Notes: generated by a model not told the origin, from the letters alone. Shown: positions 1 through 9,294, counted from the stretch's first letter. The stretch: DNA of 47,640 nt from Arthrobacter sp. AK04 (GCF_021129155.1 NZ_JAJOMC010000037.1:1-47640); one strand, 5' to 3'. Made by a program: numbers and translations.

Positions 1-128
<128 letters not shown>

Positions 129-1217
129 CCCGTCGACGTTCAGGGCGTATTTTCCCGCCGTGAGGCCGAGCGGATCCGCAACGGCGAAAACAAGCCGTCC
201 GTCCATGGGATAGTGCCGGGCTTCCAGCGCCTTGGCAGCATCGAGGATGCGGAGCCACAGCATGTCCCGGCTGTCCGATGAATCGATGCAGCGGGGGTCC
301 TCGAGTGCCCAGGCCAGCGGATCGTCAATGGGCGCTTCGTTCCACGAGACGCGCTCCACCAGGTCGATGGCGCCCAGGAACTGCCACAACTCCAGGTAGG
401 CATCATTGCTGCCGGCCAGCAGGTCCACGACTTCCACCGTGTAGGGCTCGGTGTCCCAGCCGAGGAACTTGTAGGAGACATAGCCGTCTATGTCGCCGTC
501 CGGACCGTAGTGGAGTGCAACCTTGATGGCCGGGTCCTCCTTGCCGTCGCGGCCCAGGGATCCGGATGCAAGCTGCCGGTACCAGTCCTGCCGGCCGATG
601 GACCCGGGGGTAAGCCGGTGCACCCGCTCGAAGACCTCCGGCGCCAGTTGCAGGAGGGCTTTGGGATCTGCGATCTCCACGCTTCCCGAAGGCATGTGGC
701 GCAGGTTGAAGCGCGCGGTGGTATCCACCTTGACTGCGCGTTCAAAGCTTGAGACGCCGTAACCGAAGCGGCCGTAGATGGCCCCCTCCGAGGCAGTCAG
801 GGCAGCCATGGCGATGCCGTCGTCCTTGGCGAGTCGCAGGTCCTCGCTCATCATGCGCCGCAACAGGCCGCGCCGCCGGTGGGAGGTACGGACGGTCACC
901 GACGTGACCAGCTGGGATTCCAGCATCCGGCCAAATCCGATATTCAGGGTTTTGCGGAAGGTCGCGAACGTGGCCACCGGCACCGTTGCCGGCATGGAGC
1001 ACGGTGCTACCGCGCCGGCCTGGTAGACGCCGGTGAGCACACGGCCGTCAGCCTCATACGTGGCGAGCGACTTTGCCACGTGCTCGGGCGTCCTGGTGGA
1101 TTCGTGGAACCCGAAAGACACGGCACGGGACCATGCTTCCGCCTCCGCGTAACCGTCCTTGCCATCGGCCACGGCGGCGAAGCGCCGGATTTCATAGTTG
1201 CCACTCACATCAGCCAC
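129..1217 (-). CDS. Eis-like GNAT N-acetyltransferase, 3' end missing
   Basis: About 363 residues are readable. The protein begins VADVSGNYEIRRFAAV and carries an N-terminal GNAT core: the stretch VTVRTSHRRRGLLRRMM is the acetyl-CoA pyrophosphate loop (R/Q-x-x-G-x-G/A type), followed by LTASEGAIYGRFGYG, a signature of the Eis (enhanced intracellular survival) family. The central and C-terminal parts match the second GNAT-like and sterol-carrier-like regions of Eis, whose members are usually about 400-430 residues, so roughly 40-60 residues are lost in the poly-C block. Eis proteins acetylate amines such as aminoglycosides or lysine side chains; the substrate here is unknown. I chose the GTG at 1217 because a TAGGCT box lies 7 nt upstream (leaderless). 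A GTG at 1208 is the alternative. Confidence 0.85.
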
Positions 1218-1224
1218 GGGTACG

Positions 1225-1230
1225 AGCCTA
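1225..1230 (-). promoter_or_regulatory. -10 box TAGGCT, leaderless start of Eis-like gene
   Basis: On the minus strand TAGGCT is followed by 7 nt and then GTG (1217). No Shine-Dalgarno sequence fits between them. Confidence 0.55.
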
Positions 1231-1467
1231 GCCACGGCCGGCGGCCTTCACCAGTCACCACGCTCCCCGGCCGAAGCTCATGTGCAGGCACCCGCCTTAG
1301 GCATACCGTTCAAATACGGCTGCAGCATCCTGGGCCAATGCACAGTGCGCAGGCAGCCGTGTGGGTCTAAGTTAGAGCAGGACGTGACGCGTTTCACATG
1401 CGTGGGACAGGCTGTTTGGGCCCACGCGAAATTTCTGCCCGCAGTACCCGACCCCTAGCGAGGACAC

Positions 1468-2925
1468 ATGCAAGTTTCCCAAGCGGAACAAACCCCGGAC
1501 GCATCCCTGCTGAAAGTCCTGGGCAACTGGGACGCCCTGGCGCTCGGATTCGGAGCCATGATCGGCTTCGGCTGGGTGGTTCTCACCGGCGGCTGGATCG
1601 CGTCGGCCGGCACCATGGGCGCCGTCCTGGCGATGATCACCGGTGGCGCCATCATGGGCGTGGTGGGCCTGACCTACGCAGAGCTGACTGCGGCCATGCC
1701 GAAGGCGGGCGGTGAACACAACTTCCTGCTCCGCGGGATGGGCCCGCGCTGGTCCTTCATCGGTTCCTGGGCCATCACCGGAGGCTACATCACCATCGTT
1801 GCCTTTGAGGCCGTGGCCCTTCCCCGGACTGCGCAATACCTCTTCCCGAACCTCAGCCAGATCCCCCTGTGGGAAGTGGCGGGCTACCAGGTCCACCTGA
1901 CGTGGGCGCTGGTGGGGGCTGTAGCGGCGGTAGTGATTACGGGAATCAACATCCTTGGGGTGAAGCTTGCGGGCGTTGCCCAGACTTTCGTGGTGGTCTT
2001 CCTGCTGGTCATTGGCCTGATGCTTGTATTCGGCTCCTTCGTTGGAGGGTCGGCGACCAACATGGAGCCCTTCTTCACTGGTGGCCTGAACGGCTACTTC
2101 GCCGTCCTGGTGGTTGTCCCGTTCCTGTTCGTGGGCTTCGACGTCATCCCCCAGTCAGCCGAAGAAGTGAACATCCCGGCCCGGCAGATCGGCAGGCTCG
2201 TCGTCGTCGCCGTCATCCTCGCAACCATCTGGTACGTCATGACCGTCCTGACCACGTCCTCGGCGATGCCCGCGGGCGAGATAGCGCAGGCCGATATTGC
2301 CACTGCCGATGCCATGGGCGCGCTGTTCGGCAGTGACGTGATGGCGAAGATCCTGATTGCCGGTGGAATCGCGGGCATCCTGACCTCATGGAACTCGCTG
2401 CTTCTGGGCGCCTCCCGCCTGATGTTCTCGATGGCGCGCTCCGGCATGCTGCCCGCCTGGTTCGGCAAGCTGCATCCGAAATACCGCACTCCGGTCAACG
2501 CACTCATCTTCATCGGCGTCCTGTCCTTCGTTGCGCCGTTCTTCGGCGTCTCGATGCTCGGCTGGCTGGTGGATTCGGGGGCTCCCAGCATTGTCATCGC
2601 CTACATCCTGGTAGCCGTGGTCTTTGTGATCCTGCGCCGGCGGGAGCCCCAGATGGACCGCCCGCTCCGCGTGGGAGGACGGGGCAACGGCGGCATCCTG
2701 ATCGGCATCACCGCAGTGGTCCTCTGCGTCGCACTCCTCAGCCTCTACCTGCCCGGCATGCCCGCGGCCCTCACCCCGCCGCCGTGGATCCTGTTCGGCC
2801 TCTGGTGGGTGCTCGGAGCAGTCCTGCTGTTCCGCATCCCCTCCGGCATCACTCCGGGCGCGGATGCTGAGCACCAGCTGCTGGAGCGGCTGAGGCAGCG
2901 GCGGGAGTCGGCAAGGAACATCTGA
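1468..2925 (+). CDS. APC-family amino acid permease
   Basis: 485-residue integral membrane protein with about 12 hydrophobic segments spread over the whole length. The N-terminal part (residues 20-60, GFGAMIGFGWVVLTGGWI) is the conserved first helix pair of the amino acid-polyamine-organocation superfamily, and AELTAAMPKAGGEHNF is its conserved loop after helix 2. It probably exchanges or imports an amino acid or amine at the cytoplasmic membrane; the substrate cannot be read from sequence. The ATG follows a GAGGAC ribosome site. The 250-base gap upstream, shared with the divergent acetyltransferase, holds a CTAAGTTAG inverted repeat near 1366 but no promoter I can defend. The gene ends intact 45 bases before the artefact block. 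Confidence 0.9.
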   Translation: MQVSQAEQTPDASLLKVLGNWDALALGFGAMIGFGWVVLTGGWIASAGTMGAVLAMITGGAIMGVVGLTYAELTAAMPKAGGEHNFLLRGMGPRWSFIGSWAITGGYITIVAFEAVALPRTAQYLFPNLSQIPLWEVAGYQVHLTWALVGAVAAVVITGINILGVKLAGVAQTFVVVFLLVIGLMLVFGSFVGGSATNMEPFFTGGLNGYFAVLVVVPFLFVGFDVIPQSAEEVNIPARQIGRLVVVAVILATIWYVMTVLTTSSAMPAGEIAQADIATADAMGALFGSDVMAKILIAGGIAGILTSWNSLLLGASRLMFSMARSGMLPAWFGKLHPKYRTPVNALIFIGVLSFVAPFFGVSMLGWLVDSGAPSIVIAYILVAVVFVILRRREPQMDRPLRVGGRGNGGILIGITAVVLCVALLSLYLPGMPAALTPPPWILFGLWWVLGAVLLFRIPSGITPGADAEHQLLERLRQRRESARNI

Positions 2926-2963
2926 CAGCATGCCCTGCCTGGGGGCTGGGACCTGCTGACAAC

Positions 2964-2977
2964 GCCCCAAAAGGGGG
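2964..2977 (+). terminator. Remnant of a terminator hairpin (GCCCC-AAAA-GGGG)
   Basis: GCCCC, loop AAAA, GGGG lies 39 bases after the permease stop and 212 bases before the convergent polA stop. The second arm runs straight into an endless G run, so the original stem and tail cannot be read. Its place between convergent genes fits a terminator. Confidence 0.4.
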
Positions 2978-3168
2978 GGGGGGGGGGGGTGGGGCCCCCC
3001 CAGGGCGGTGGGGGGGGGGGGTTGGGGGGGGTGGGGGCCCCCCGGCCCCCCCCCCGCGCGGCCGCCCCCCCCCCCCCCCCCCCCAAACACCCGCGGGGGG
3101 CGCCCCGGGGGGGGGGGGGGGCCGCCCCCCCACCCCCCCTCGGGGGGCCCCCGCCCCCCGCCCCCCCC
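2973..3168. other. Internal poly-G / poly-C artefact block
   Basis: About 195 bases made almost only of G runs followed by C runs with rare A/T. It sits between the convergent 3' ends of the permease and polA. The order (G runs on the permease side, C runs on the polA side) is what two reads entering from opposite sides would give if each decayed to poly-G. Apparent open frames inside it are low-complexity and not genes. The join it makes may be false. Confidence 0.75.
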
Positions 3169-3188
3169 TCTTCTGCGTTGTGCGGGGC

Positions 3189-6047
3189 TTAGTGCCCGGC
3201 GTCGTACCAGCTGGGCCCCACGCCGATCTGGACCTCCAGCGGAACGCTGAGGTCTGCTGCGGCGGCCATCTGCTCGGTAACCAGCTTCTCCACGGTTGCG
3301 CGCTCGCCCGTGGCGACTTCCAGGACCAGTTCGTCGTGGACCTGGAGCAACATCCGCGATTTCAGTCCCTGGGCCTTCAGTTCAGCGTGGACGCCCAGCA
3401 TGGCGCGCTTGATAATGTCCGCCGCCGAGCCCTGGATGGGGCTGTTCAACGCGATCCGCTCGGCGTTCTCGCGCAGCTGCCGGTCCGTGCTGGTCAGGTC
3501 CGGCAGGTACCGCCGTCGTCCCTCGATGGTGGCCGTGTAGCCGTCCACGCGTGCCTGGTCCACCACTCCGCGGAGGTAGTCGCGGACGGCGCCGAACCGG
3601 TCGAAGTAGTCCTTCATGAGGGTGCGCGCCTCATCCACGGAGATCTCCAGCTGCTTGGACAGGCCAAAGGATGTCAGGCCGTAAGCCAGGCCATATGACA
3701 TCGCCTTCACCTTGGAGCGCATGGCGCTGGTGACCTCTTCCGTCGGCACGTGGAAGATGTTCGAGCCGACGAACCTGTGCAGGTCCTCGCCGTCCTTGTA
3801 GGCCTGGATCAGCCCCTGGTCACCGGACAGGTGCGCCATGATGCGCATCTCGATCTGCGAGTAGTCGGCAGACAGCAGGCATTCATAGCCCTCCCCCACC
3901 ACGAAGATGCCACGCACGCGGCGGCCTTCCTCACTGCGGATGGGGATGTTCTGCAGGTTGGGGTTGTTGGAGGAGATCCGGCCAGTTGCTGCCACGTTCT
4001 GGGCGTACGTGGTGTGGATGCGGCCGTCCTCGGCTACCGACTTCTTCAGGGATTCAAGCATCTGCCGCAGTTTGGCGGCTTCCCGGTGTGCCATCAGCTG
4101 GACCAGGAACTCGTGCCCCGTCTTCTCCAGCAGGTTTTTCAGCGACGCAGCATCCGTGGTGTAGCCGGACTTGATCTTCTTGGTCTTGGGCAGCTGGAGC
4201 TCCTCGAAGAGGACAGTCTGGAGCTGCTTGGGCGAACCCAGGTTGACCTCGTGGCCGATCGCCGCGAACGCCTGTTCCTGTGCCTGGTCGATGACCCTGG
4301 CCAAGTCGGCGATCTGGTCATCCATGCGTGCCATGTCGATGCCGATGCCCGCGAGTTCCATGTCCGCCAGGACCCGGCTGACCGGCAGCTCCAGGGTGGA
4401 CAGGAGTTCCTCTGCCCGGCGCTCCTTCAGTTCCGATTCGAAGTAGCTGCTGAGGGCAAGGACGACGGCGGCGGCCTGGACCAGTGCGTCGGCGGCGGCG
4501 TCGTCCTCGCCGTCGAAGGAGAGCTCCAGCTGGCCTGCCTTGGCAGTGGCGCCCGGGATGGCCACGTTCAGGTGGTGCTGGGCAAGCTCAGCGAGTTCAT
4601 AGGTGCGCCGGTCAGGCTGGATGAGGTAGCCGGAGATGGAGGTGTCGTCCACTACGCCTTCGAGCTCCAGCCCGCGGGAGGTCAGGGCTTTAAGGGCGGC
4701 TTTGAACCCGTGCAGCACTTTCGGGGAGGAGGGGTCGCGCAGCCAGGCGGCCAGGACGTTCTCCGTTTCGGCGTCCTGCCCCGACAGGTCGATGTAGGCG
4801 GCGGCGCCGTCCCGCACGATGGCCAGCGCTGCGGCGTCCTCGCCGATACGGCCGGGAACCAGGTCCACGGCCACCGCGGAACGCTGTCCTGCGCCGCCGT
4901 CGAGGAACGTGGACAATTCCGCGGCGTTTGCGGGGGTGACGTACTCGGGCGTGTCAATGCTTTCCCGCTCGGCGGCCGGCTTGTCCTCATCGCCGTACAG
5001 CGCGAAGAGCCTGTTGCGGATGGTCTTGAATTCAAGCTTGTCGAAGAGGTCCTCAAGAGCTGCCTGGTCCGGGCGCGGCTGGTACAGGTCATCGAGTGTC
5101 ACGGGAAGTTCCAGGTCCGTATGGAGCTGGTTCAGCCGGCGGTTCCGCTTCACTGCGTCCACATTCTCGCGCAGTGCGTCTCCCACCTTGCCGCCAATGG
5201 AATTCAGGTGTTCCAGGACGCCCTCAAGCCCCCCGTAGAGGTTGATCCACTTGGCGGCGGTCTTCGGCCCGACGCCGGGCACGCCCGGAAGGTTGTCCGC
5301 GGTTTCGCCCACCAGTGCAGCGAGGTCGGAGTACCTGCCGGGGCTGACGAAGTACTTTGCCTCGATGGCCGCGGCGTCCATCCGCGGAATATCGCTGACG
5401 CCCTTCTTGGGATACAGCACAAAGACGTTGTCCGTGATGAGCTGGAACGCATCGCGGTCCCCCGAAACCAACAGCACCTCATACCCGGCCTTTTCACCCA
5501 TGGCCGCGAGGGTGGCCAGGATGTCGTCAGCCTCATACCCGGGCATCTTGATGGTCTTGATGCCCCAGGCCTCCATGACCTGGCCGATGAGGTCGATCTG
5601 GTTGTTCATCTCCCGGGGGGTTTCGTTCCGGCCACCCTTGTATTCGCTGTATTCGGTCTTGCGGTGGGTGGACTCGTCGGAAACGTCAAAGGCAACCGCT
5701 ATGTGTGTTGGCTGCTGCTCCTTGATGAGGTTGATCAGCATGGACGTGAATCCATGGATCGCGTTGGTGTGCTGCCCGTTGGTGGTTGAGAACTTGTCCG
5801 CAGGAAGAGCAAAAAAAGCGCGGAATGCCATGGAGTGGCCGTCCAGGACCAGGAGCCGCGGCTGGCCGGTCATGGGAACGACGGGGGCAGCGGTTGCTGA
5901 AACAGACGCGGCGGCCGGGACCTCAACATTGTCCTGACCTGCACCTTCCCCGGCTGAAGCGTCCTTAAGGGCGGTAGAGCCCAGCGGGGCGTTGTCCTCC
6001 TGCAGGGTTTGGGACGGGAAAGGGGCCGGTTTGGTTGTTTCACTCAC
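3189..6047 (-). CDS. polA: DNA polymerase I
   Basis: 952 residues. After a ~60-residue Ala-rich N-terminal extension comes the 5'-3' exonuclease domain (from RLLVLDGHSMAFRAFFALP, about residue 64 to 340, with GYEADDILAT and the helix-hairpin-helix GVPGVGPKTAAKWI). The 3'-5' exonuclease-like domain (about 375-560) lacks the DxE motif: the first strand reads AVDLVPGRIGEDAA, so proofreading is predicted to be lost, as in most actinobacterial and Thermus-type enzymes. The polymerase domain has motif A (LLSADYSQIEMRIMAHL), motif B (KAMSYGLAYGLTSFG) and motif C (LLQVHDELVLEV). It fills gaps in repair and removes Okazaki primers. A GTG at 6047 is chosen because TAGGCT lies 7 nt upstream; an internal ATG at 5873, just before the exonuclease fold, is the alternative. 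Confidence 0.97.
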   Translation of the reverse strand: MSETTKPAPFPSQTLQEDNAPLGSTALKDASAGEGAGQDNVEVPAAASVSATAAPVVPMTGQPRLLVLDGHSMAFRAFFALPADKFSTTNGQHTNAIHGFTSMLINLIKEQQPTHIAVAFDVSDESTHRKTEYSEYKGGRNETPREMNNQIDLIGQVMEAWGIKTIKMPGYEADDILATLAAMGEKAGYEVLLVSGDRDAFQLITDNVFVLYPKKGVSDIPRMDAAAIEAKYFVSPGRYSDLAALVGETADNLPGVPGVGPKTAAKWINLYGGLEGVLEHLNSIGGKVGDALRENVDAVKRNRRLNQLHTDLELPVTLDDLYQPRPDQAALEDLFDKLEFKTIRNRLFALYGDEDKPAAERESIDTPEYVTPANAAELSTFLDGGAGQRSAVAVDLVPGRIGEDAAALAIVRDGAAAYIDLSGQDAETENVLAAWLRDPSSPKVLHGFKAALKALTSRGLELEGVVDDTSISGYLIQPDRRTYELAELAQHHLNVAIPGATAKAGQLELSFDGEDDAAADALVQAAAVVLALSSYFESELKERRAEELLSTLELPVSRVLADMELAGIGIDMARMDDQIADLARVIDQAQEQAFAAIGHEVNLGSPKQLQTVLFEELQLPKTKKIKSGYTTDAASLKNLLEKTGHEFLVQLMAHREAAKLRQMLESLKKSVAEDGRIHTTYAQNVAATGRISSNNPNLQNIPIRSEEGRRVRGIFVVGEGYECLLSADYSQIEMRIMAHLSGDQGLIQAYKDGEDLHRFVGSNIFHVPTEEVTSAMRSKVKAMSYGLAYGLTSFGLSKQLEISVDEARTLMKDYFDRFGAVRDYLRGVVDQARVDGYTATIEGRRRYLPDLTSTDRQLRENAERIALNSPIQGSAADIIKRAMLGVHAELKAQGLKSRMLLQVHDELVLEVATGERATVEKLVTEQMAAAADLSVPLEVQIGVGPSWYDAGH

Positions 6048-6054
6048 AGGTGCC

Positions 6055-6060
6055 AGCCTA
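6055..6060 (-). promoter_or_regulatory. -10 box TAGGCT, leaderless polA start
   Basis: TAGGCT on the minus strand, 7 nt before the GTG at 6047. A GTGAAA (4 of 6 matches to TTGACA) lies 17 nt further upstream, inside the first codons of the divergent thioesterase gene, so the two genes share their 5' regions. Confidence 0.55.
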
Positions 6061-6066
6061 GTTGCC

Positions 6067-6546
6067 ATGATGGACAATTTCACGCCCGGCCCCTTCGCCG
6101 AGGAGCTTTCTGCCGCCGGCATCCCTGAGCACCTGCACGCCTGGCTTGGCCGGTTCGGGATTGGTGCACTGGTGGTGAAAATGGGGATCCGGTTCCAGGA
6201 GATGAGCCCCGAGCGCAGCGTTGCCACCATGCCCGTGGAGGGCAACACGCAGGTTGCAGGAATCCTGCACGGCGGGGCGCACGTGGTGCTGGCCGAAACG
6301 CTGGGGTCTTTCGCGGCCGGGATGCACGCAGGGCCGGGGCGCCATGCGGTGGGCATCGAAGTCAGCGCCACCCATCACCGCTCCATCGCTACCGGAACCG
6401 TGACGGGGACGTGCACCGCCATCCATTTGGGCCGGACACTGGCCACCCACGAGATCGTGATGACAGACGAGCAGGGCAGACGGCTCTCAACGGCGCGCAT
6501 CACCAACATGATCCGGGATAACGTCCCACCAACAGGGCAGGAATAA
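6067..6546 (+). CDS. PaaI-type hotdog thioesterase
   Basis: 159-residue protein beginning MMDNFTPGPFAEEL. The hotdog core is seen at LHGGAHVVLAETLGSFAAG (residues ~68-86), where the central helix carries the family's GG and acidic residue, followed by strands GIEVSATHHRSI and VTGTCTAIHLGRTLATHEI. Proteins of this family hydrolyse small or aromatic acyl-CoA thioesters; PaaI acts on hydroxyphenylacetyl-CoA and MenI on DHNA-CoA. The exact substrate here is unknown. It is transcribed divergently from polA with only 19 bases between the two starts, and it ends 3 bases before the convergent methyltransferase stop. The first of two adjacent ATGs (6067, 6070) is used; either could be the start. Confidence 0.85.
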   Translation: MMDNFTPGPFAEELSAAGIPEHLHAWLGRFGIGALVVKMGIRFQEMSPERSVATMPVEGNTQVAGILHGGAHVVLAETLGSFAAGMHAGPGRHAVGIEVSATHHRSIATGTVTGTCTAIHLGRTLATHEIVMTDEQGRRLSTARITNMIRDNVPPTGQE

Positions 6547-6549
6547 GGG

Positions 6550-7404
6550 TTAGCCTGGCTCCCCGTTTTCCCTTGCCTTCGACAGCGTGAAGATCCCATA
6601 GCGCATCGCACCGGTGCGGTAGGCCAGGATGAGCCGGGGGATGCTCAGAACAAAAATGCGATTGCGTGCGCCAAGGGCGAGGCGACGGGTCTCGCGATCG
6701 GCGAGCAAGGCCTTCGTAAGACGACGGGCGCAGATCGTCCACGTGCGCGCGACGCGGCGGCTGACGTCCTCATAGCCATCGATAGCAAATCCCGCCGCCC
6801 TGGCCATCGCCTCATAGTCTTCGCGCGTGCCCATCGAGGGCAGGCGCCCTTCGCGGCAGATCGGTTCGAGCAGGTGGCGGACCTTCCAGCCGCCGGCATC
6901 GGTCTCGGCGAGCCACGCGCAGACGACGAAGCGGCCGCCGGGCGACAGTACGCGGTGCGCCTCGTCGAAGAACCGGGGCTTATCTACCATGTGCTCGCTC
7001 GACTCAATCGCCCATGCGGCGTTCGCCGAGGCATCGGGCAGCCCGTTGGCAAGCCAGTCGCGGAGATGGATCTGCACATCGGGTACGGGATGCGCGGTGG
7101 CGTAGTCGGCCTGCGCAGCGGAAAGCGTAAAGCCGGTAACGCGGACCCTCTGTGCCGCCGCGAGTTGCCTTGCTGTGGAACCGTAGCCACAGCCGATGTC
7201 GACGCACTCTTCGCCTGGCAGAAGCTGCAGCCGACTACCGACTGTGTCGACCAGCGCCTCGACGGCCTCGGCGGGCGTCTCGCCACCCGTACTCCATAGC
7301 CCGTGGTGGACATGCTCACCCCATACCCGGCGATAGATCGGATCGAGCTCGTCGTAATGGTCGGCGACCGCCACGGCGTTGGGGGAACTCTTAGGAACGA
7401 TCAC
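6550..7404 (-). CDS. SAM-dependent methyltransferase (tocopherol/UbiE-like)
   Basis: 284 residues from a GTG at 7404 (MIVPKSSPNAVAVADHYDELDP). The start region YRRVWGEHVHHGLW is typical of small-molecule methyltransferases related to gamma-tocopherol and sarcosine methyltransferases. Class I motifs follow: VDIGCGYGSTA (motif I, SAM glycine loop), WAIESSEHM (motif II/post I acidic region) and LSPGGRFVVCAW (motif III). The substrate is unknown. Codon use differs from its neighbours, with more GAT, TCG, CGC, GTA and GCG and fewer of the CTG/GGC/AAG-rich codons seen in polA, suggesting a later acquisition. A TATAAC hexamer lies 9 nt before the GTG; an in-frame ATG at 7431 would place that box inside the gene, so the GTG is preferred. 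Confidence 0.8.
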   Translation of the reverse strand: MIVPKSSPNAVAVADHYDELDPIYRRVWGEHVHHGLWSTGGETPAEAVEALVDTVGSRLQLLPGEECVDIGCGYGSTARQLAAAQRVRVTGFTLSAAQADYATAHPVPDVQIHLRDWLANGLPDASANAAWAIESSEHMVDKPRFFDEAHRVLSPGGRFVVCAWLAETDAGGWKVRHLLEPICREGRLPSMGTREDYEAMARAAGFAIDGYEDVSRRVARTWTICARRLTKALLADRETRRLALGARNRIFVLSIPRLILAYRTGAMRYGIFTLSKARENGEPG

Positions 7405-7657
7405 GCCATGTACGTTATATCGCTGGCCCATTCACCGGAAGGTCTCAGCACACGAGTCCGCAGCGTCCACGGTTTTGCCGCGAACGCGGCGGGGATTTCA
7501 TCAAAAGGTTGCCAGATGCGGAAAGATCAACCCGGGAACGGAACTTCACGGCTCATCATCCATTGGTGCGACTGCTCGAGTTCTTCGCCACGGAGCCGAA
7601 ATCCTGCGCGGGCTGGCGGTATCCGTGATTGTCAGAGCCTCCCCCGATGATTGGTAC

Positions 7658-9163
7658 ATGGGCAGGGAAGCGGTGGCGAAGGCGTTTGCGGACATCCGCG
7701 CCGCCCTTGCTGTGCTCAACGCTGAGGTGGACGGATGCGGTGCGAAGCCGTTTTCGGCTGCTGATCCGTTGGCCGGGCTGGCCGATGGGAACCTTGACAT
7801 CCTCGCCGGCGCCAAGGAGGCCGAAGCCGGGCTCGCAGGCCTGAAGGCCCGGGCCGCCATAAAGTACGCCGACACAGCCCACGCCCTGGCACCGGAGATG
7901 CCGGCCCGGGCGCAGGAGATGGCCATCGCGGCGGAAATCGGGGCCGTGCTGGCCATCGGGCCACGGGCCGCAAGCACGTTCCTGGCCACGTCCGACGCCC
8001 TGGACACGACCCTGCCCCTGACACTCTCGGCCCTGCAATCCGGAACAATCTCCTGGCAGCACGCACTGGCACTGGCGGAGGAGGCAGCCACCCTCGACCC
8101 CGCCGGCGCCGCCGCCCTCGAGGCCCACTTCCTCGACCCCGACACCCCCAGGGCCGCCACCGCCGCCACGATCGGGGAAATCCCCGCGCACCGGCTCCGG
8201 CACAAAGCCCGCACCTGGCGCGAACGCCATCACGCCGAATCGATCGAGAAACGCCACACCAAGGGCGTAGCGGACCGGCGGGTGGAGTACCGGCCGGACC
8301 AGGACGGCATGGCCTGGCTCTCGGCCTACCTCCCCGCCCATCAGGCAATGGCAGGCTGGAACCGGCTCAACGCCCTCGCCCGGGCCGCACAGGGACCCGA
8401 CGAGCCCCGCACCCTCACCCAGATCCGGGCCGACGACTTCGCCGAAGCGATCCTCACCAGCGGCAGCAATCCCGCCCACTCGTCGGCGATCCGTGCGCAG
8501 GTCCTCGTCACCGTGCCGGTATTCTCCCTGACGGGAGAGACCGATGAGCCGGCCATGCTCGACGGCTTCGGGCCCATCCCGGCGTCCATGGCACGGGACC
8601 TGGTCGCGAACGGTGCTGATTCGTTCCACCGGGTCCTTGTCGATCCGCGGGACGGGGCGCCGTTGGAGATCGGGCGGACCAGCTACCGGGTTACCAAGGC
8701 GATGCGGAACTGGCTGCGGCTGCGGGACGGCAAATGCCCCTTCCCCGGCTGCAACAACCCATCACTGGATAACGAGGCAGACCACCTCCTGGCCTGGCAG
8801 CACGGCGGAACCACCGGGATCAGCAACCTAGGACAACCCTGCCCGAAACACCACAAACTCAGACACAGCAGCGGCTGGACACCAACACCAGCCACCACAA
8901 ACGAACCACCCGGCTGGACCTCACCGTCCGGGCGGCACTACAAAAGCGAACACCAGGACTGGGAACCACCCCACTGGCCGGAAACTGTCATCTCGGCCCT
9001 GCCCCCGCACCTGAAACCCCGGGAACGTCATAAGGGGCAGGCCCACCGTCCGCCGCCCTGCACGTCCATGCCCACTGAGCCCGGCGGCCACGCGGATCTG
9101 CTTCATCGACCGTTATCCCTGGCAGAAGTCGAACTGGAGCGGTTTTTCGACTCCAGCGGCTGA
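7658..9163 (+). CDS. DUF222 (13E12-type) protein with C-terminal HNH endonuclease
   Basis: 501 residues. The long alpha-helical N-terminal part (about 1-330) is the DUF222 domain, found in multi-copy actinobacterial proteins of the 13E12 repeat family. The C-terminal HNH domain (about 355-400) reads CPFPGC ... NEADHLLAWQHGG ... NLGQPCPKHHKLRH, with the two Cys pairs of a structural zinc and the DH/N/HH metal-binding set intact. The tail after residue 400 is Pro/Trp/His-rich and looks disordered. These proteins are often repeated in a genome and are suspected mobile or homing-type nucleases; the real role is unknown. I chose the ATG at 7658; the open frame runs further upstream to 7379 but that part resembles no protein. 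TTGTCA at 7629-7634 could be a -35, without a convincing -10. Confidence 0.85.
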   Translation: MGREAVAKAFADIRAALAVLNAEVDGCGAKPFSAADPLAGLADGNLDILAGAKEAEAGLAGLKARAAIKYADTAHALAPEMPARAQEMAIAAEIGAVLAIGPRAASTFLATSDALDTTLPLTLSALQSGTISWQHALALAEEAATLDPAGAAALEAHFLDPDTPRAATAATIGEIPAHRLRHKARTWRERHHAESIEKRHTKGVADRRVEYRPDQDGMAWLSAYLPAHQAMAGWNRLNALARAAQGPDEPRTLTQIRADDFAEAILTSGSNPAHSSAIRAQVLVTVPVFSLTGETDEPAMLDGFGPIPASMARDLVANGADSFHRVLVDPRDGAPLEIGRTSYRVTKAMRNWLRLRDGKCPFPGCNNPSLDNEADHLLAWQHGGTTGISNLGQPCPKHHKLRHSSGWTPTPATTNEPPGWTSPSGRHYKSEHQDWEPPHWPETVISALPPHLKPRERHKGQAHRPPPCTSMPTEPGGHADLLHRPLSLAEVELERFFDSSG

Positions 9164-9294
9164 CTGCCCGCCAGTCCAGTCCACGGGCAAGTGCATCTGG
9201 GAGCAGCCTCGAAAATCAGTCCGCAGTATGGGAACGTCCCCTTGCGCGATATCGTCGGCCACCGGCTCAACGTCTGCGGTCAATGCACTCTGAC
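9164..9294. other. Intergenic stretch after the DUF222 gene
   Basis: Between the DUF222/HNH stop and the repeat array. TGCCCG (9165-9170) and CGGGCA (9184-9189) could pair as a weak 6-bp hairpin with a 13-base loop just after the stop codon. Nothing else is recognised. Confidence 0.4.

Noticed and set aside
2989..3250. Gly/Pro-rich open frames on both strands
   Set aside because: They arise from the poly-G/poly-C artefact and encode only Gly, Pro and Arg runs.
3750..5789. 679-codon open frame on the + strand opposite polA
   Set aside because: It is the mirror of a strongly conserved polA frame; its translation shows no domain, and long antisense frames are common in high-GC DNA.
7414..7419. 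TATAAC as a confident promoter for the methyltransferase
   Set aside because: The distance to the GTG (9 nt) is outside the 6-7 nt seen at other genes, and no -35 is visible.
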